From Methylobacterium tarhaniae (GTDB lineage: Bacteria; Pseudomonadota; Alphaproteobacteria; Rhizobiales; Beijerinckiaceae): DNA of 64,000 nucleotides. Under the pieces are notes generated by a model, which was not told the origin of the DNA, did no database searches, and worked only from the letters and a program-made list of their open reading frames with translations. The DNA lies in the NCBI RefSeq assembly GCF_001043955.1, contig NZ_LABZ01000129.1, positions 1-64,000 on the forward strand. The letters run 5' to 3'. Below are positions 25,413 to 34,436 of the stretch, one piece after another. Both the position numbers and the translations under genes were made by a program. Each line of letters starts with the position of its first letter. Position 1 is the first letter of the stretch.

Positions 25413-25787
25413 TCAGCGGAGCGTCGCGGCGATCGCCCGCTGGATGCCGCGGATGTCGGCCCCGCGCTTGAGCGTGCGGGTGATCGGGTCGGACCGGCCC
25501 GAGATCCAGATCGTCAGCTCCGAATCGAGGTCGAAATTGCCGGCATTCTCGATCGCGTAGGAGGTGATCGCCCGGTAGGGCACCGTGAGATAGGAGACCT
25601 TGCGCCCGGTCACGCCCTGCTTGTCGACCAGGATCATCCGCCGGTCGGTGAAGACCATCAGGTCGCGGATCACCCGGAACGCCACCTGCACGGTCTCGCC
25701 CGGGACCAGCATCCCGTCGAGTTCCTGGGCCACCGCCTCCGGCGCCACGTCGCTGCCATGGCCGAGCAGGCCGTCGAGCAAGCCCAT
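25413..25787 (-). CDS. Bacterial PH-domain protein
   Basis: 124-residue protein matching the bPH_1 (DUF1696) family: 'LVPGETVQVAFRVIRDLMVFTDRRMILVDKQGVTGRKVSYLTVPYRAITSYAIENAG' followed by 'ELTIWISG' and a C-terminal helix. These soluble domains resemble eukaryotic pleckstrin-homology folds; in bacteria they form oligomers and their role is unclear. Start at 25787, just after a strong 'GAGGAGGACC' ribosome-binding site. It follows the DUF1674 gene by about 11 bases on the same strand, so the two are probably one transcript. Confidence 0.85.
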   Translation of the reverse strand: MGLLDGLLGHGSDVAPEAVAQELDGMLVPGETVQVAFRVIRDLMVFTDRRMILVDKQGVTGRKVSYLTVPYRAITSYAIENAGNFDLDSELTIWISGRSDPITRTLKRGADIRGIQRAIAATLR

Positions 25788-25798
25788 GTCGGTCCTCC

Positions 25799-26026
25799 TC
25801 AGAAGTCGGTCGCCAGACCCTTCACTTCCCAATCGTCGTAGCGCACCGGCTCCAGGCCGCCGCGCCCGTTGATCTCGCGCTCGCGCCGGATCTCCTCGGC
25901 CCGGGCGTCGATCTCGGCCCGACGGGCCTCGGCCTCGGCGAGGGCACGCTGCGCGGCCGGGGACAGGGGCTTGCGGGGAACCGCCTCGCTCTCGCTCATC
26001 CGGGGAAGCGCCTCGCTCTCGCTCAT
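25799..26026 (-). CDS. DUF1674 protein, likely succinate dehydrogenase assembly factor (SdhAF4-like)
   Basis: 75-residue protein whose end carries the family hallmark 'GRGGLEPVRYDDWEVKG'. DUF1674 includes SDHAF4, which binds flavinated SdhA and helps complex II assembly; the bacterial role is inferred from that. The middle 'AAQRALAEAEARRAEIDARAEEIRRERE' is a charged helix. The N-terminus contains a 27-base duplication, so it reads MSESEALPR-MSESEAVPR; translation may begin at either Met (26026 or 25999). In relatives this gene commonly lies beside rsmB, as it does here, divergently. Confidence 0.83.
   Translation of the reverse strand: MSESEALPRMSESEAVPRKPLSPAAQRALAEAEARRAEIDARAEEIRREREINGRGGLEPVRYDDWEVKGLATDF
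25973..26026 (-). repeat. 27-base tandem duplication at the DUF1674 start
   Basis: Two adjacent copies of a 27-base unit containing CGCCTCGCTCTCGCTCAT encode MSESEALPR and MSESEAVPR. Each copy supplies its own ATG. The sequence before the outer start is TCGAC with little purine-rich signal, so it is unclear which start is used. Confidence 0.8.
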
Positions 26027-26219
26027 GGGTCGACTCTCAAAGGTCCAAGCTCGTGCCGCGGCGCTTGCATCTCGGGCGGCCGGATGCCACCCCGGCGCAA
26101 AGGCCGGCGCGTTCCCCCGAGGTGGAGGGCGCCGGCGGCAGCGTCAAGATCAGGCCCGTGGATGGGCGAGGCTCGCGCGGGCTGTTTCGAGGCCCGCCCG
26201 CGGGCGCGGTGGAGTGAGG

Positions 26220-27569
26220 ATGGACGGACAGCACAACGGGGTTGCGGGACCGGAGGTCGCGGGCTTGCCGGCGCGGCGTCTCGCCTGGGGGATCGTGGCG
26301 GACCTGCTCGGCAAGAACCGCGGCACGGCGCTCGATGACGTCATGGAGCCGGCGGCGCACCGGGCCGCCCTGCCGCCCCAGGATGCGGGCCTTGCCCGCG
26401 CCATCGCCACCACGACGTTCCGGCATCTCGGGGTGATCCGCCACGCCCTCGGCCAGCGCCTGGCCAGGGGCCTGCCGGAGGACCAGCCGGGGCTCGTCGC
26501 CCTGCTCGCCACCGGCGCGGCGCAGATCCTCTACCTCAATGTCCAGGATCATGCCGCCGTCGACCTGGCGGTGCGCCTAGCCAAGGCCGAGCCCGGCCTG
26601 CAGCACCTCGCCGGCCTCGCCAACGCGGTGCTGCGCCGGATCGCCCGCGAGCGCGACGCGATCCGCCAGGAGGGCGATGCCGAGCCTCTGCGCCTCAACA
26701 CGCCGGATTGGCTCGCGCGGCGCTGGGTCGCGGCCTATGGCGAGGCGACCGCGCACGCCATCGCCGCCGCCAATGCCCGCGGAGCGGGGCTCGACCTCAC
26801 CCTGCGCCCCGGTGCCCCGGTTCCTGAGGGCCTCGACGGGCGGCGCCTGCCGGGCGGTCTGAGCCTGCGCCTCGACGATGCCCGCACGCCCGTGCCGGAC
26901 CTGCCGGGGTTCCAGGACGGCGCCTGGTGGGTGCAGGACGCCGCGGCAGCCCTGCCGGCCCATCTCCTCGGGGCGCAGCCCGGCGAGCGGGTCGCCGATC
27001 TCTGCGCGGCGCCCGGCGGCAAGACCGCCCAGCTCGCCGCCGCGGGCGCGGCGGTGCTGGCGGTCGACCGCTCGGCCCCGCGCCTGCGCCGCCTCGAGGC
27101 GAACCTGGCCCGGCTCGGCCTCTCGGCCGAGGTGCGGGCCCTCGACGCCCTTGCGCTGCCGGAGGATCAGCCCTTCGACGCGGTGCTGCTCGACGCGCCG
27201 TGCAGCGCCACCGGCACGGTGCGGCGCCACCCGGACGTCGCCTGGTCGAAGCGCGAGGGCGACCTGCCCCGCCTCACTTCCCTCCAGGCGAAGCTCCTCG
27301 ACAAGGCGGCGCGGCTGGTCCGCCCGGGCGGACGCCTCGTCTACTGCACCTGCTCGCTGGAGCCGGCGGAGGGCGAGGTTCAGGCCGAGGCCTTCCTGAA
27401 GCGCCATCCGGACTTCGCCCGCCGCCCGATCGCGCCCGAGGAGGTGGGCGATGCCGCCCTCGTCACCGCGTCGGGCGACCTGCGCACCCTGCCGTCGCAC
27501 TGGCCGGAGGAAGGCCGCGGCGGGCTCGACGGGTTCTACGCGGTGCGGCTGGAGCGCCGGGGCGCGTGA
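26220..27569 (+). CDS. rsmB: 16S rRNA cytosine-967 C5-methyltransferase
   Basis: 449-residue RsmB/Sun protein that methylates C967 of 16S rRNA with AdoMet. An NusB-like RNA-binding domain takes up about residues 18-145, and the methyltransferase domain holds the AdoMet motif 'VADLCAAPGGKTAQLA' (258-273), motif IV 'LLDAPCSATGT' (C328) and motif VI 'VYCTCSLEPAEGE' (catalytic C378). The start at 26220 follows 'GGAGTGAGG' only a few bases away; longer frames upstream lack family sequence. A heparinase II/III-like gene follows on the same strand, a neighbour pair I recall from several Rhizobiales. Confidence 0.92.
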   Translation: MDGQHNGVAGPEVAGLPARRLAWGIVADLLGKNRGTALDDVMEPAAHRAALPPQDAGLARAIATTTFRHLGVIRHALGQRLARGLPEDQPGLVALLATGAAQILYLNVQDHAAVDLAVRLAKAEPGLQHLAGLANAVLRRIARERDAIRQEGDAEPLRLNTPDWLARRWVAAYGEATAHAIAAANARGAGLDLTLRPGAPVPEGLDGRRLPGGLSLRLDDARTPVPDLPGFQDGAWWVQDAAAALPAHLLGAQPGERVADLCAAPGGKTAQLAAAGAAVLAVDRSAPRLRRLEANLARLGLSAEVRALDALALPEDQPFDAVLLDAPCSATGTVRRHPDVAWSKREGDLPRLTSLQAKLLDKAARLVRPGGRLVYCTCSLEPAEGEVQAEAFLKRHPDFARRPIAPEEVGDAALVTASGDLRTLPSHWPEEGRGGLDGFYAVRLERRGA

Positions 27570-27754
27570 GGAATCTGTTCACGGGCCGGTCGAGCGGTTT
27601 GACCGGGCGATGATCCTTGACCATTCCTTGACGGGAGGGGCCGCCCGATGCCGGCCGCCCGAGCGGACTTGCCTTGGCGCGCCGACGCTCCGTCCACTCG
27701 GGCTTTCGTTGTGTCGCAGGTTTTCGTCGCGAAACCTGCGTGGCAGGAGGTGGC

Positions 27755-29467
27755 GTGGGTTGGGGGCCTGACCGCTGGCGATTCTACCGGCTCGTCGGGC
27801 ACGAGGCGGGGCGCATCCTGCGGGGTGCCGCCGTGCGCGCGACCTCGCGGCCCTCGGCCCTGGCCCGCCTGCGCCCGACCGGCCTGGTGATCGCGCCGCA
27901 GGACCTGCGCACCAGCGACGCCACCATCGCGGCCGACATCTATGCCGGGCTGTTCGTGTTCGCCGGCCGGGCGCTCGCCACCGGCGGGCGCTCGCCGTTC
28001 GATTTCGCGCCCCCCTCGGAGCAATGGGGCGAGGAGCTCTACGGCTTCGGCTGGCTGCGCCACCTGCGCGCCGCCGAGAGCGCGCTGTCGCGCGCGAATG
28101 CCCGCGCCTTCGTGCAGGACTTCATGGCCGGCCGCGGCGACCAGGTCCTGGCGCAGCGCCCCGCCGTGACGGCCCGGCGGCTGATCTCGCTGCTCTGCCA
28201 GTCGCCCCTGGTGCTGGAGGGGGCTGACCACGCCTTCTACCAGGCCTTCCTGAAGCTGATCGGGCGCTGCACCCGCACCCTCGACCGGGCCCTGCGCCGG
28301 GGCGTCATGCCCCGGGACCGCCTCGTCGCCGCGGTGGCGCTCGCCTATGCGGGCCTGTGCTGCGAGGGGTTCGAGCCGGTCCTGCGGCGGGGCACGCGGC
28401 TCCTTCAGCGCGAGCTGACCCGCCAGATCCTGCCGGATGGCGGCCATCGCAGCCGCGATCCGGGCTTCGCCAAGGACCTGCTCCTCGATCTCCTGCCTCT
28501 GCGGCAGAGCTTCCTGAGCCGCGACATCGCCCCGCCGGAGGCGCTGCTCAACGCCATCGACCGGATGCTGCCGCTCCTGCGCCTCCTGCGCCACGGCGAC
28601 GCCTCGCTGGGCCACCACAACGGCATGGGGGCGACCGCCGCCGACCAGCTCGCGACCCTGCTGGTCTATGACGGCGCCCTGGCCAAGCCCCTGATGCACG
28701 CGCCGCATTCCGGCTACGCCCGCCTCGAGGGCGGGGGCGGCACCCTGATGGTGGCCGATATCGGCCCGGCCCCGCCGCCGGCCTATTCGGCCGCGGCCGG
28801 GGCGGGCTGCCTGTCCTTCGAGCTGTCCTGCGGGCCGCAGCGGCTGGTGGTGAATTGCGGCCTGCCGGCGACCGGCGAGGAGATGCGCGAACTCGCCCGC
28901 ACCACGGCCGCCCATTCCACCGCGTGCCTGGCCGATTCCTCCTCCTGCCGCTTCCTCGCCTTGTCGCAGCCGGGACTGATCCACCCGCTCTCGACCTGGC
29001 TGAAGCGCCGAATGGGCCCGATCGTCGTGCGAGGCCCCGCCGAGGTCACGGTCGAGCGCGGCACCGACGCGGCGGGCTCCGGCGTGCTCGCCGCCCGTCA
29101 CGACGGCTACGCGCCGACCCTGGGCCTCCTCCACGAGCGGCGCTGGCGCCTGCACCCGGATGGCGACCTGCTGGAGGGCCATGACGGGTTCGTGCGCGAT
29201 GCCAGCGGCCGGGGCGGCCAAGTCGAGGCGGCGATCCGCTTCCACCTCCACCCCACCGTGCGGGCGAGCCGGGTCGGGCGCGGCGTGCGGCTCGCCGGGG
29301 CCGGCGCGCCCTGGCTGTTCGAGGTCGACGAGATCGATCCGGTGATCGAGGAGAGCGTGTACTTCGCCGCCCTCAACGGCGCCCGCCGCACCGAGCAGAT
29401 CGTGCTCCATCTCACCGTCGCGGACGGCACCCGGGTGGCGTGGCGCTTCCGCCGCCTCGTGGATTGA
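27755..29467 (+). CDS. Heparinase II/III-family polysaccharide lyase-like protein
   Basis: About 570 residues. The N-terminal half is helical (alpha/alpha toroid) with 'SEQWGEELYGFGWLRHLRAAE' and 'DGGHRSRDPGFAKDLLLDLLPLRQ'; the C-terminal half has the beta-sheet lyase module with 'HAPHSGYARLEGGGGTLMVADIG', 'LSFELSCGPQRLVVNCG' and 'HSTACLADSSSCRFL'. No signal peptide is visible. These genes are common next to rsmB in alphaproteobacteria; the substrate (uronic-acid polysaccharide or peptidoglycan-linked sugar) is unproven. The GTG at 27755 follows 'AGGAGG' by four bases; a TTG at 27674 would add 27 residues. Confidence 0.82.
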   Translation: MGWGPDRWRFYRLVGHEAGRILRGAAVRATSRPSALARLRPTGLVIAPQDLRTSDATIAADIYAGLFVFAGRALATGGRSPFDFAPPSEQWGEELYGFGWLRHLRAAESALSRANARAFVQDFMAGRGDQVLAQRPAVTARRLISLLCQSPLVLEGADHAFYQAFLKLIGRCTRTLDRALRRGVMPRDRLVAAVALAYAGLCCEGFEPVLRRGTRLLQRELTRQILPDGGHRSRDPGFAKDLLLDLLPLRQSFLSRDIAPPEALLNAIDRMLPLLRLLRHGDASLGHHNGMGATAADQLATLLVYDGALAKPLMHAPHSGYARLEGGGGTLMVADIGPAPPPAYSAAAGAGCLSFELSCGPQRLVVNCGLPATGEEMRELARTTAAHSTACLADSSSCRFLALSQPGLIHPLSTWLKRRMGPIVVRGPAEVTVERGTDAAGSGVLAARHDGYAPTLGLLHERRWRLHPDGDLLEGHDGFVRDASGRGGQVEAAIRFHLHPTVRASRVGRGVRLAGAGAPWLFEVDEIDPVIEESVYFAALNGARRTEQIVLHLTVADGTRVAWRFRRLVD

Positions 29468-29614
29468 TTCCACGCGTCAGCGCCTGGAGCGGCGCGCTGA
29501 TCGATCGTTTACCGGGACTCTCCTCCATTCGGGGGTTTCGCTGTTGCGAATGACCATTCTTCGCACCAGCAGCTGTGTTAGAAAGCGGTGCCGAGTCGGC
29601 GCGGAGACTCACGG

Positions 29615-30775
29615 ATGACGCTGGACGCGCCGACCCTGGTGATCGTGACCGTCTTCGTGATGGTCGTGATGGGCGCGCTGTACCTCCTGTCCTGGAGCCA
29701 GGCCCGCCGGACCCTGGCCCTCGGCTTCCTCGGCGCCGCCCAGCTCCTCGGCGCCGTCGCGGTCATCCTGTTCGGCCTGCGCGGCCTGATCCCGGACTGG
29801 CTCTCGATCGGCCTTGCCAACGCGGTGATGCTCACGGCCTCCGGGCTGATCTGGGGCGGCGCCCGCTCCTTCGAGGGACGGCGCGTGCCCTATCTCTGGA
29901 TCGCCGCCGGGCCTCTCGCCTGGCTCGCCGCCTGCCTGGTGCCGCCGTTCTACGCCTCGCTCGGCGCCCGGGTGATCCTGTGCTCGGCCATCGCCGGCCT
30001 GTCCTGCGCGCTCGCCGCCCGCACCCTCTGGCACAATCGCGGCGAGAGGCTGCCGTCCCGGGCCCCGGCGGCGATCCTGCTCGCCAGCGAGGCGCTGCTG
30101 ATCTGGGCGCGGATTCCCGCCACCCTGGTCCTGCCGGCGCCGCCGACCGGCATGCCGGGCCAGACCCTCTGGGTCGCCATCCTGTGCTTCGTCGCCCTGC
30201 TCTACACGGTGGCGGTCTCGGTGCTGTTCATGGCGCTCGCCAAGGAGAGGCTCGAGGCCGAGCAGCGCCGCGCCGCCGAAACCGATCCGCTCACCGGAAT
30301 CGCCAACCGCCGGGCGCTGGCCGCCGAGGCGCAGCGCATTCTCGCGGCCGGGCCCGCCGCCCTGCTGCTGTTCGACCTCGATCACTTCAAGCGGGTCAAC
30401 GACACATTCGGGCATGCCGCCGGCGACGCGGTGCTGGTCGGCTTCTGCGCCCTCGCCCGCCAGATCCTGCCGGCGGGCACCGCGTTCGGACGCCTCGGCG
30501 GCGAGGAATTCGCCTGCCTGCTGCCCGGTGCCGGCGCCGCCGAGGCGGCATCCGTCGCCGAGACCGTGCGGGTCGCCGTCTCGGCGATGCGCCCGGACCT
30601 GCTGCCGGGCCTCGCGGTCACGGTCAGCATCGGGGTGGCCAGACGTGCCGGCGGTCCGGGCACGGGCGACTTCGAATCCCTGCTCGGCCTCGCCGACCGG
30701 GCGCTCTACCAGGCCAAGGCGCAGGGCCGCGACCGGGTGGTCCTGGCCGGGCCGGGGTTGCGGCAGGTGGCGTGA
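29615..30775 (+). CDS. Membrane diguanylate cyclase (GGDEF)
   Basis: 386-residue protein making cyclic di-GMP from two GTP. Six to seven hydrophobic helices span residues 8-205, then a short linker and a GGDEF domain with 'DPLTGIANRR' (224-233), 'FDLDHFKRVNDTFGHAAGD' (253-271) and the active-site loop GGEEF at 295-299, so it should be active. The usual inhibitory I-site (R-x-x-D upstream of the loop) reads 'PAGT' and is missing, so feedback inhibition is unlikely. The N-terminal membrane domain has no recognised sensor motif. ATG at 29615; upstream 'GCGGAGACTCACGG' supplies the ribosome-binding site. Confidence 0.9.
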   Translation: MTLDAPTLVIVTVFVMVVMGALYLLSWSQARRTLALGFLGAAQLLGAVAVILFGLRGLIPDWLSIGLANAVMLTASGLIWGGARSFEGRRVPYLWIAAGPLAWLAACLVPPFYASLGARVILCSAIAGLSCALAARTLWHNRGERLPSRAPAAILLASEALLIWARIPATLVLPAPPTGMPGQTLWVAILCFVALLYTVAVSVLFMALAKERLEAEQRRAAETDPLTGIANRRALAAEAQRILAAGPAALLLFDLDHFKRVNDTFGHAAGDAVLVGFCALARQILPAGTAFGRLGGEEFACLLPGAGAAEAASVAETVRVAVSAMRPDLLPGLAVTVSIGVARRAGGPGTGDFESLLGLADRALYQAKAQGRDRVVLAGPGLRQVA

Positions 30776-30917
30776 CGGGCGCCACCCCGCGTCAAGCCTC
30801 CCGGCGCGCAACCGGCCCGACGCCCCGCCCGGGTTGTCGTCCCTTGTCGGTCTCCTAAGACAACCCCCATCCCACGCACCCGGGCGCGTCGCCCGGCGCC
30901 AGATGAGGGCTCAACCC

Positions 30918-31946
30918 ATGGAATATCGGCAGTTCGGGCGGTCCGGCCTCAAGGTTCCGGCCTTGAGCCTCGGCACCGGCACCTTCGGGGGCAGCAACGA
31001 GTTCTTCCAGCGCTGGGGCCAGACCGACGTCGCCGAGGCGAGCCGGATGGTCGATCTGTGCCTCGATGCCGGCGTCAACTTCTTCGACACCGCCGACATC
31101 TACTCGCAGGGCGCGTCGGAGGAGATCCTGGGCCAGGCGCTCAAGGGCAAGCGCGACCGGGCGCTGATCTCCACCAAGGCGACCTTCCCGATGGGCGAGG
31201 GCCCGAACGACAAGGGCTCGTCGCGCTATCATCTGGTGCGCGCCTGCGAGGCGAGCCTGCGCCGGCTCGGCACCGACCACATCGACGTCTACTTCATGCA
31301 CGGCTTCGACGCGCTCACGCCCGTCGACGAGACCCTGCGGGCGCTCGACGACCTCGTCCGGGCGGGCAAGATCGGCTATATCGGCGCCTCGAACTTCTCC
31401 GGCTGGCAACTCATGAAGGCGCTCGGCACCTCCGAGCGCTACGGGCTCGCCCGCTACGTCGCCTATCAGGGCTATTACTCGCTGGTCGGCCGCCATTACG
31501 AGTGGGAGCTGATGCCCCTCGGTCTCGACCAGGGCGTCGCCCTGATGGTCTGGAGCCCTCTCGGCTGGGGCCGCCTCACCGGCAAGATCCGGCGCGGCGC
31601 CAATACCAGCGGGCGCATCGCCGCGGGCGGCGCCGAGGGCGGGCCGCCGGTCGCCGACGAGGCGCTGTTCCGGATCGTCGACGTCCTCGACGAGCTCGCC
31701 GCCGAGACCGGGCGCAGCGTGGCGCAGGTGGCGCTCAACTGGCTGCTCAGCCGCCCGACCGTCGCCAACATCGTGGTCGGCGCCCGCAACGAGGAGCAAT
31801 TGAAGCAGAATCTCGGCGCGGTCGGCTGGAGCCTCGACCCGGCCCAGGTCGCCCGCCTCGACGCGGCGAGCCAGGAGACGCCGATCTATCCTTACTGGCA
31901 CCAGAAGGGATTCGACGAGCGCAACCCGAAGCCCACGACCTGGTAA
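30918..31946 (+). CDS. Aldo/keto reductase
   Basis: 342-residue NADPH-dependent oxidoreductase of the AKR superfamily. The catalytic tetrad is complete: D57 and Y62 in 'NFFDTADIYSQG', K87 in 'LISTKATF' and H128 in 'VYFMHGFD'. Cofactor-binding parts are 'YIGASNFSGWQL', 'WSPLGWGRLTGKI' and 'VANIVVGARNEEQLKQNL'. It resembles the YajO/Tas-like group with broad aldehyde or sugar substrates. ATG at 30918 is eight bases after 'GAGGG'; an ATG at 30903 is less likely. No obvious partner genes nearby; a detoxifying role is a guess. Confidence 0.88.
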   Translation: MEYRQFGRSGLKVPALSLGTGTFGGSNEFFQRWGQTDVAEASRMVDLCLDAGVNFFDTADIYSQGASEEILGQALKGKRDRALISTKATFPMGEGPNDKGSSRYHLVRACEASLRRLGTDHIDVYFMHGFDALTPVDETLRALDDLVRAGKIGYIGASNFSGWQLMKALGTSERYGLARYVAYQGYYSLVGRHYEWELMPLGLDQGVALMVWSPLGWGRLTGKIRRGANTSGRIAAGGAEGGPPVADEALFRIVDVLDELAAETGRSVAQVALNWLLSRPTVANIVVGARNEEQLKQNLGAVGWSLDPAQVARLDAASQETPIYPYWHQKGFDERNPKPTTW

Positions 31947-32114
31947 GCCCGCAAGCCGAAACTGCTCAAATGCAGTTGCGCAACTCCTGTTTCGTGCGTC
32001 GCGCCAGGGGGCGGGCTGCAGTATGAGATGAGGCGTATAGCCTCCGGCTCGGCCGGGCCGGGGGTTTGGGCGGTCCCGGTTCTGCGGCCGCCCGCCCGAG
32101 CCTTGAGGTTCCCG

Positions 32115-34436
32115 ATGGCGCATGCCGGCGTCCACGATCCCGTCCTGGTCTTGCTCTCGGTCGCGATCGCGATGCTGGCTTCCTTCGTCGCGCTGGATCT
32201 CGCCGGCCGGATGACGGCCGCGACGGGCTGGGCCCGGCAGGCCTGGCTGATGGCCGCCGCCCTGGTGCTCGGCGGCGGCGTCTGGTCGATGCACTTCGTG
32301 GCGATGCTGGCCTTCCGGCTGCCGGGCCTCGAGATCACCTACGACCTCGCGCTCACGCTGATCTCCCTCGCGGTCCCGGTCGCCGTGACGGCGGTCGGCC
32401 TCGCCATCGCCCGGGGGCGGAGCGCCGGTCGGGCATCGGTGCCGCTCGCGGGATTCGTGACCGGCCTCGGCATCGCCTCGATGCACTATACCGGCATGGC
32501 GGCGATGCGCCTGCCGGCCCACCTGCACTACGACCCGGCCTGGGTCGCCGCCTCGGTGCTGATCGCGGTCGGCGCGGCCACCGTGGCGGTCCGGCTGGCC
32601 CTCCACGAGAGCCGGCTCGCCCTGCGGGCCGTCGCCTCCGGGGTGATGGGGCTGGCCATCGCCGGCATGCACTACGCCGCCATGCAGGGCCTCATCGTCT
32701 CCCATCCGGCCGACATCGGCCAGGTGGACGCGGCGGCGGGCTTCGACCAGGGGCGCCTCGCCGCCGGCGTCGCGGCGGTGACCTTCCTGGTCCTGGCGCT
32801 GGCGCTCTCGGCCGCCGCGATCGACCGCCGGGTCTCCCAGCGCGCCGCCCGCGAGGCCGCGGCCCTGCGCGCCAGCGAGGAGCGCTACCGCCTGCTCCTC
32901 GAGAGCGTGACCGACTACGCGATCTTCATGCTCGACCGCGACGGCGTGGTGGCGAACTGGAATACCGGCGCCCGCCGGATCAAGGGCTACGAGGCCGAGG
33001 AGATCGTCGGCCAGCATTTCTCGCGCTTCTACACCGCGGAGGACCGGGCGGCGGGCGTGCCGGCCCTCGCGCTGGCCGCCGCCGCTTGCGGCAAGTTCGA
33101 GGCCGAGGGCTGGCGGGTGCGCCGGGACGGCACGCGCTTCTGGGCCAGCGTGGTCATCGATCCGATCCTCGGCGAGGACGGCCGGCTCGTCGGCTTCGCC
33201 AAGGTCACCCGCGACATCACCGAGCGCAAGCGGGCCCAGGAAGCCCTGGAGCAGGCGCAGGGCGCGCTCGCCCAGGCCCAGAAGATGGAGGCCCTGGGCC
33301 AGCTCACCGGCGGCGTCGCCCACGACTTCAACAACCTGCTCATGGCGGTGCTGGGCAGCCTGGAGATGCTGCGCAAGCGCATGCCCGACGATCCCCGCCT
33401 GCTGCGCCTGCTCGACAACGCCGTGCAGGGTGCCGAGCGCGGCGCGGCGCTGACGCAGCGCATGCTCGCCTTCGCCCGGCGCCAGGACCTCACGCCCGAG
33501 CCCGTCGACCTCGCGCGCCTCGTGCGCAACATGACCGACCTGCTGCAACGCTCGATCGGCCCGGCCGTGCGGATCGAGACGCGCTTTCCCCCCGGGCTGC
33601 CGCCGGCCCTCGTCGATGCCCATCAGCTCGAGCTCGCGCTCCTCAACCTCGTGGTCAACGCCCGCGACGCGATGCCGGAGGGCGGCACCGTGACGATCGC
33701 GGGGCGGGCGGCCGAGGAGGAGCCGGACGCGGCGGGCGGGACGGCCCGCATGCTCGGCCTCTCCGTCACCGATACCGGCACCGGGATGGATGCGGCGACC
33801 CTCGCCCGGGCACAGGAGCCGTTCTTCACCACCAAGGGGGTCGGCCGCGGCACCGGCCTCGGCCTGTCGATGGTGCACGGCCTGGCGGCGCAGTCGCGTG
33901 GCCGCCTGGTGCTGCGCAGCCGGCCCGGCGCCGGCACCGTGGCGGAGATCTGGCTGCCGGTGGCGGAACCGGCTTCCGTGCCGGAGCCCGGGGCGGCACC
34001 GGCCCGCGCCTCCCTGGGCGCCAGCCTCGCCTCGCAGGTGGTCCTCGTCGTCGACGACGATCCCCTGGTGCTCGAGAACACCGCCGCGATGCTGGAGGAT
34101 CTCGGCCACCGGGTGATCGAGGCCCGCTCCGGCCAGGAAGCCCTCGAGCTGATGCGCCGCGCCCGCACCCTCGACCTGGTGCTCACCGACCACGCCATGC
34201 CGGAGATGACCGGGCTCCAGCTCGCCGCGCGCATCGCAGCCGAGCGCCCGGGCCTCAGGGTGATCCTCGCCACCGGCTATGCCGACCTCGCCCCCGACGA
34301 GGCCTGTCGCTTGCCGCGGCTCGCCAAGCCCTACGACCAGGCGACCTTGGCGCGGATGATCGAGACGGTGGTGCGGGGAGCGGAGCCGGAACCGTCGCAG
34401 GACGGGACCGTGGTGCCGTTTCCGAAGAGCGCGTGA
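32115..34436 (+). CDS. Hybrid sensor histidine kinase with MHYT membrane sensor
   Basis: 773 residues. An MHYT domain of about seven membrane helices fills residues 1-235 and has three 'MH-[FY]' motifs ('MHFVAML', 'MHYTGMAAM', 'MHYAAMQGL'), proposed to bind copper and sense diatomic gases or redox. A PAS domain follows (~255-370, 'YRLLLESVTDYAIFML'), then HisKA ('GGVAHDFNNLLMAV'), the ATPase with N- and G-boxes ('VVNARDAMPEGG', 'VGRGTGLGLSMV') and a C-terminal receiver ('LDLVLTDHAMPEM', CheY-like fold). Start at the ATG at 32115, six bases after GAGG. No response regulator is adjacent, so it probably signals through phosphorelay. Confidence 0.92.
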   Translation: MAHAGVHDPVLVLLSVAIAMLASFVALDLAGRMTAATGWARQAWLMAAALVLGGGVWSMHFVAMLAFRLPGLEITYDLALTLISLAVPVAVTAVGLAIARGRSAGRASVPLAGFVTGLGIASMHYTGMAAMRLPAHLHYDPAWVAASVLIAVGAATVAVRLALHESRLALRAVASGVMGLAIAGMHYAAMQGLIVSHPADIGQVDAAAGFDQGRLAAGVAAVTFLVLALALSAAAIDRRVSQRAAREAAALRASEERYRLLLESVTDYAIFMLDRDGVVANWNTGARRIKGYEAEEIVGQHFSRFYTAEDRAAGVPALALAAAACGKFEAEGWRVRRDGTRFWASVVIDPILGEDGRLVGFAKVTRDITERKRAQEALEQAQGALAQAQKMEALGQLTGGVAHDFNNLLMAVLGSLEMLRKRMPDDPRLLRLLDNAVQGAERGAALTQRMLAFARRQDLTPEPVDLARLVRNMTDLLQRSIGPAVRIETRFPPGLPPALVDAHQLELALLNLVVNARDAMPEGGTVTIAGRAAEEEPDAAGGTARMLGLSVTDTGTGMDAATLARAQEPFFTTKGVGRGTGLGLSMVHGLAAQSRGRLVLRSRPGAGTVAEIWLPVAEPASVPEPGAAPARASLGASLASQVVLVVDDDPLVLENTAAMLEDLGHRVIEARSGQEALELMRRARTLDLVLTDHAMPEMTGLQLAARIAAERPGLRVILATGYADLAPDEACRLPRLAKPYDQATLARMIETVVRGAEPEPSQDGTVVPFPKSA

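Noticed and set aside
27601..27754. Possible longer N-terminus for the heparinase-like gene from a TTG at 27674
   Set aside because: The extra 27 residues are Arg/Cys-rich without family sequence, while a GTG at 27755 has an AGGAGG just before it.
30855..34193. 1112-residue minus-strand open frame over the reductase and MHYT kinase
   Set aside because: Antisense across two unrelated well-supported genes; low-complexity composition.
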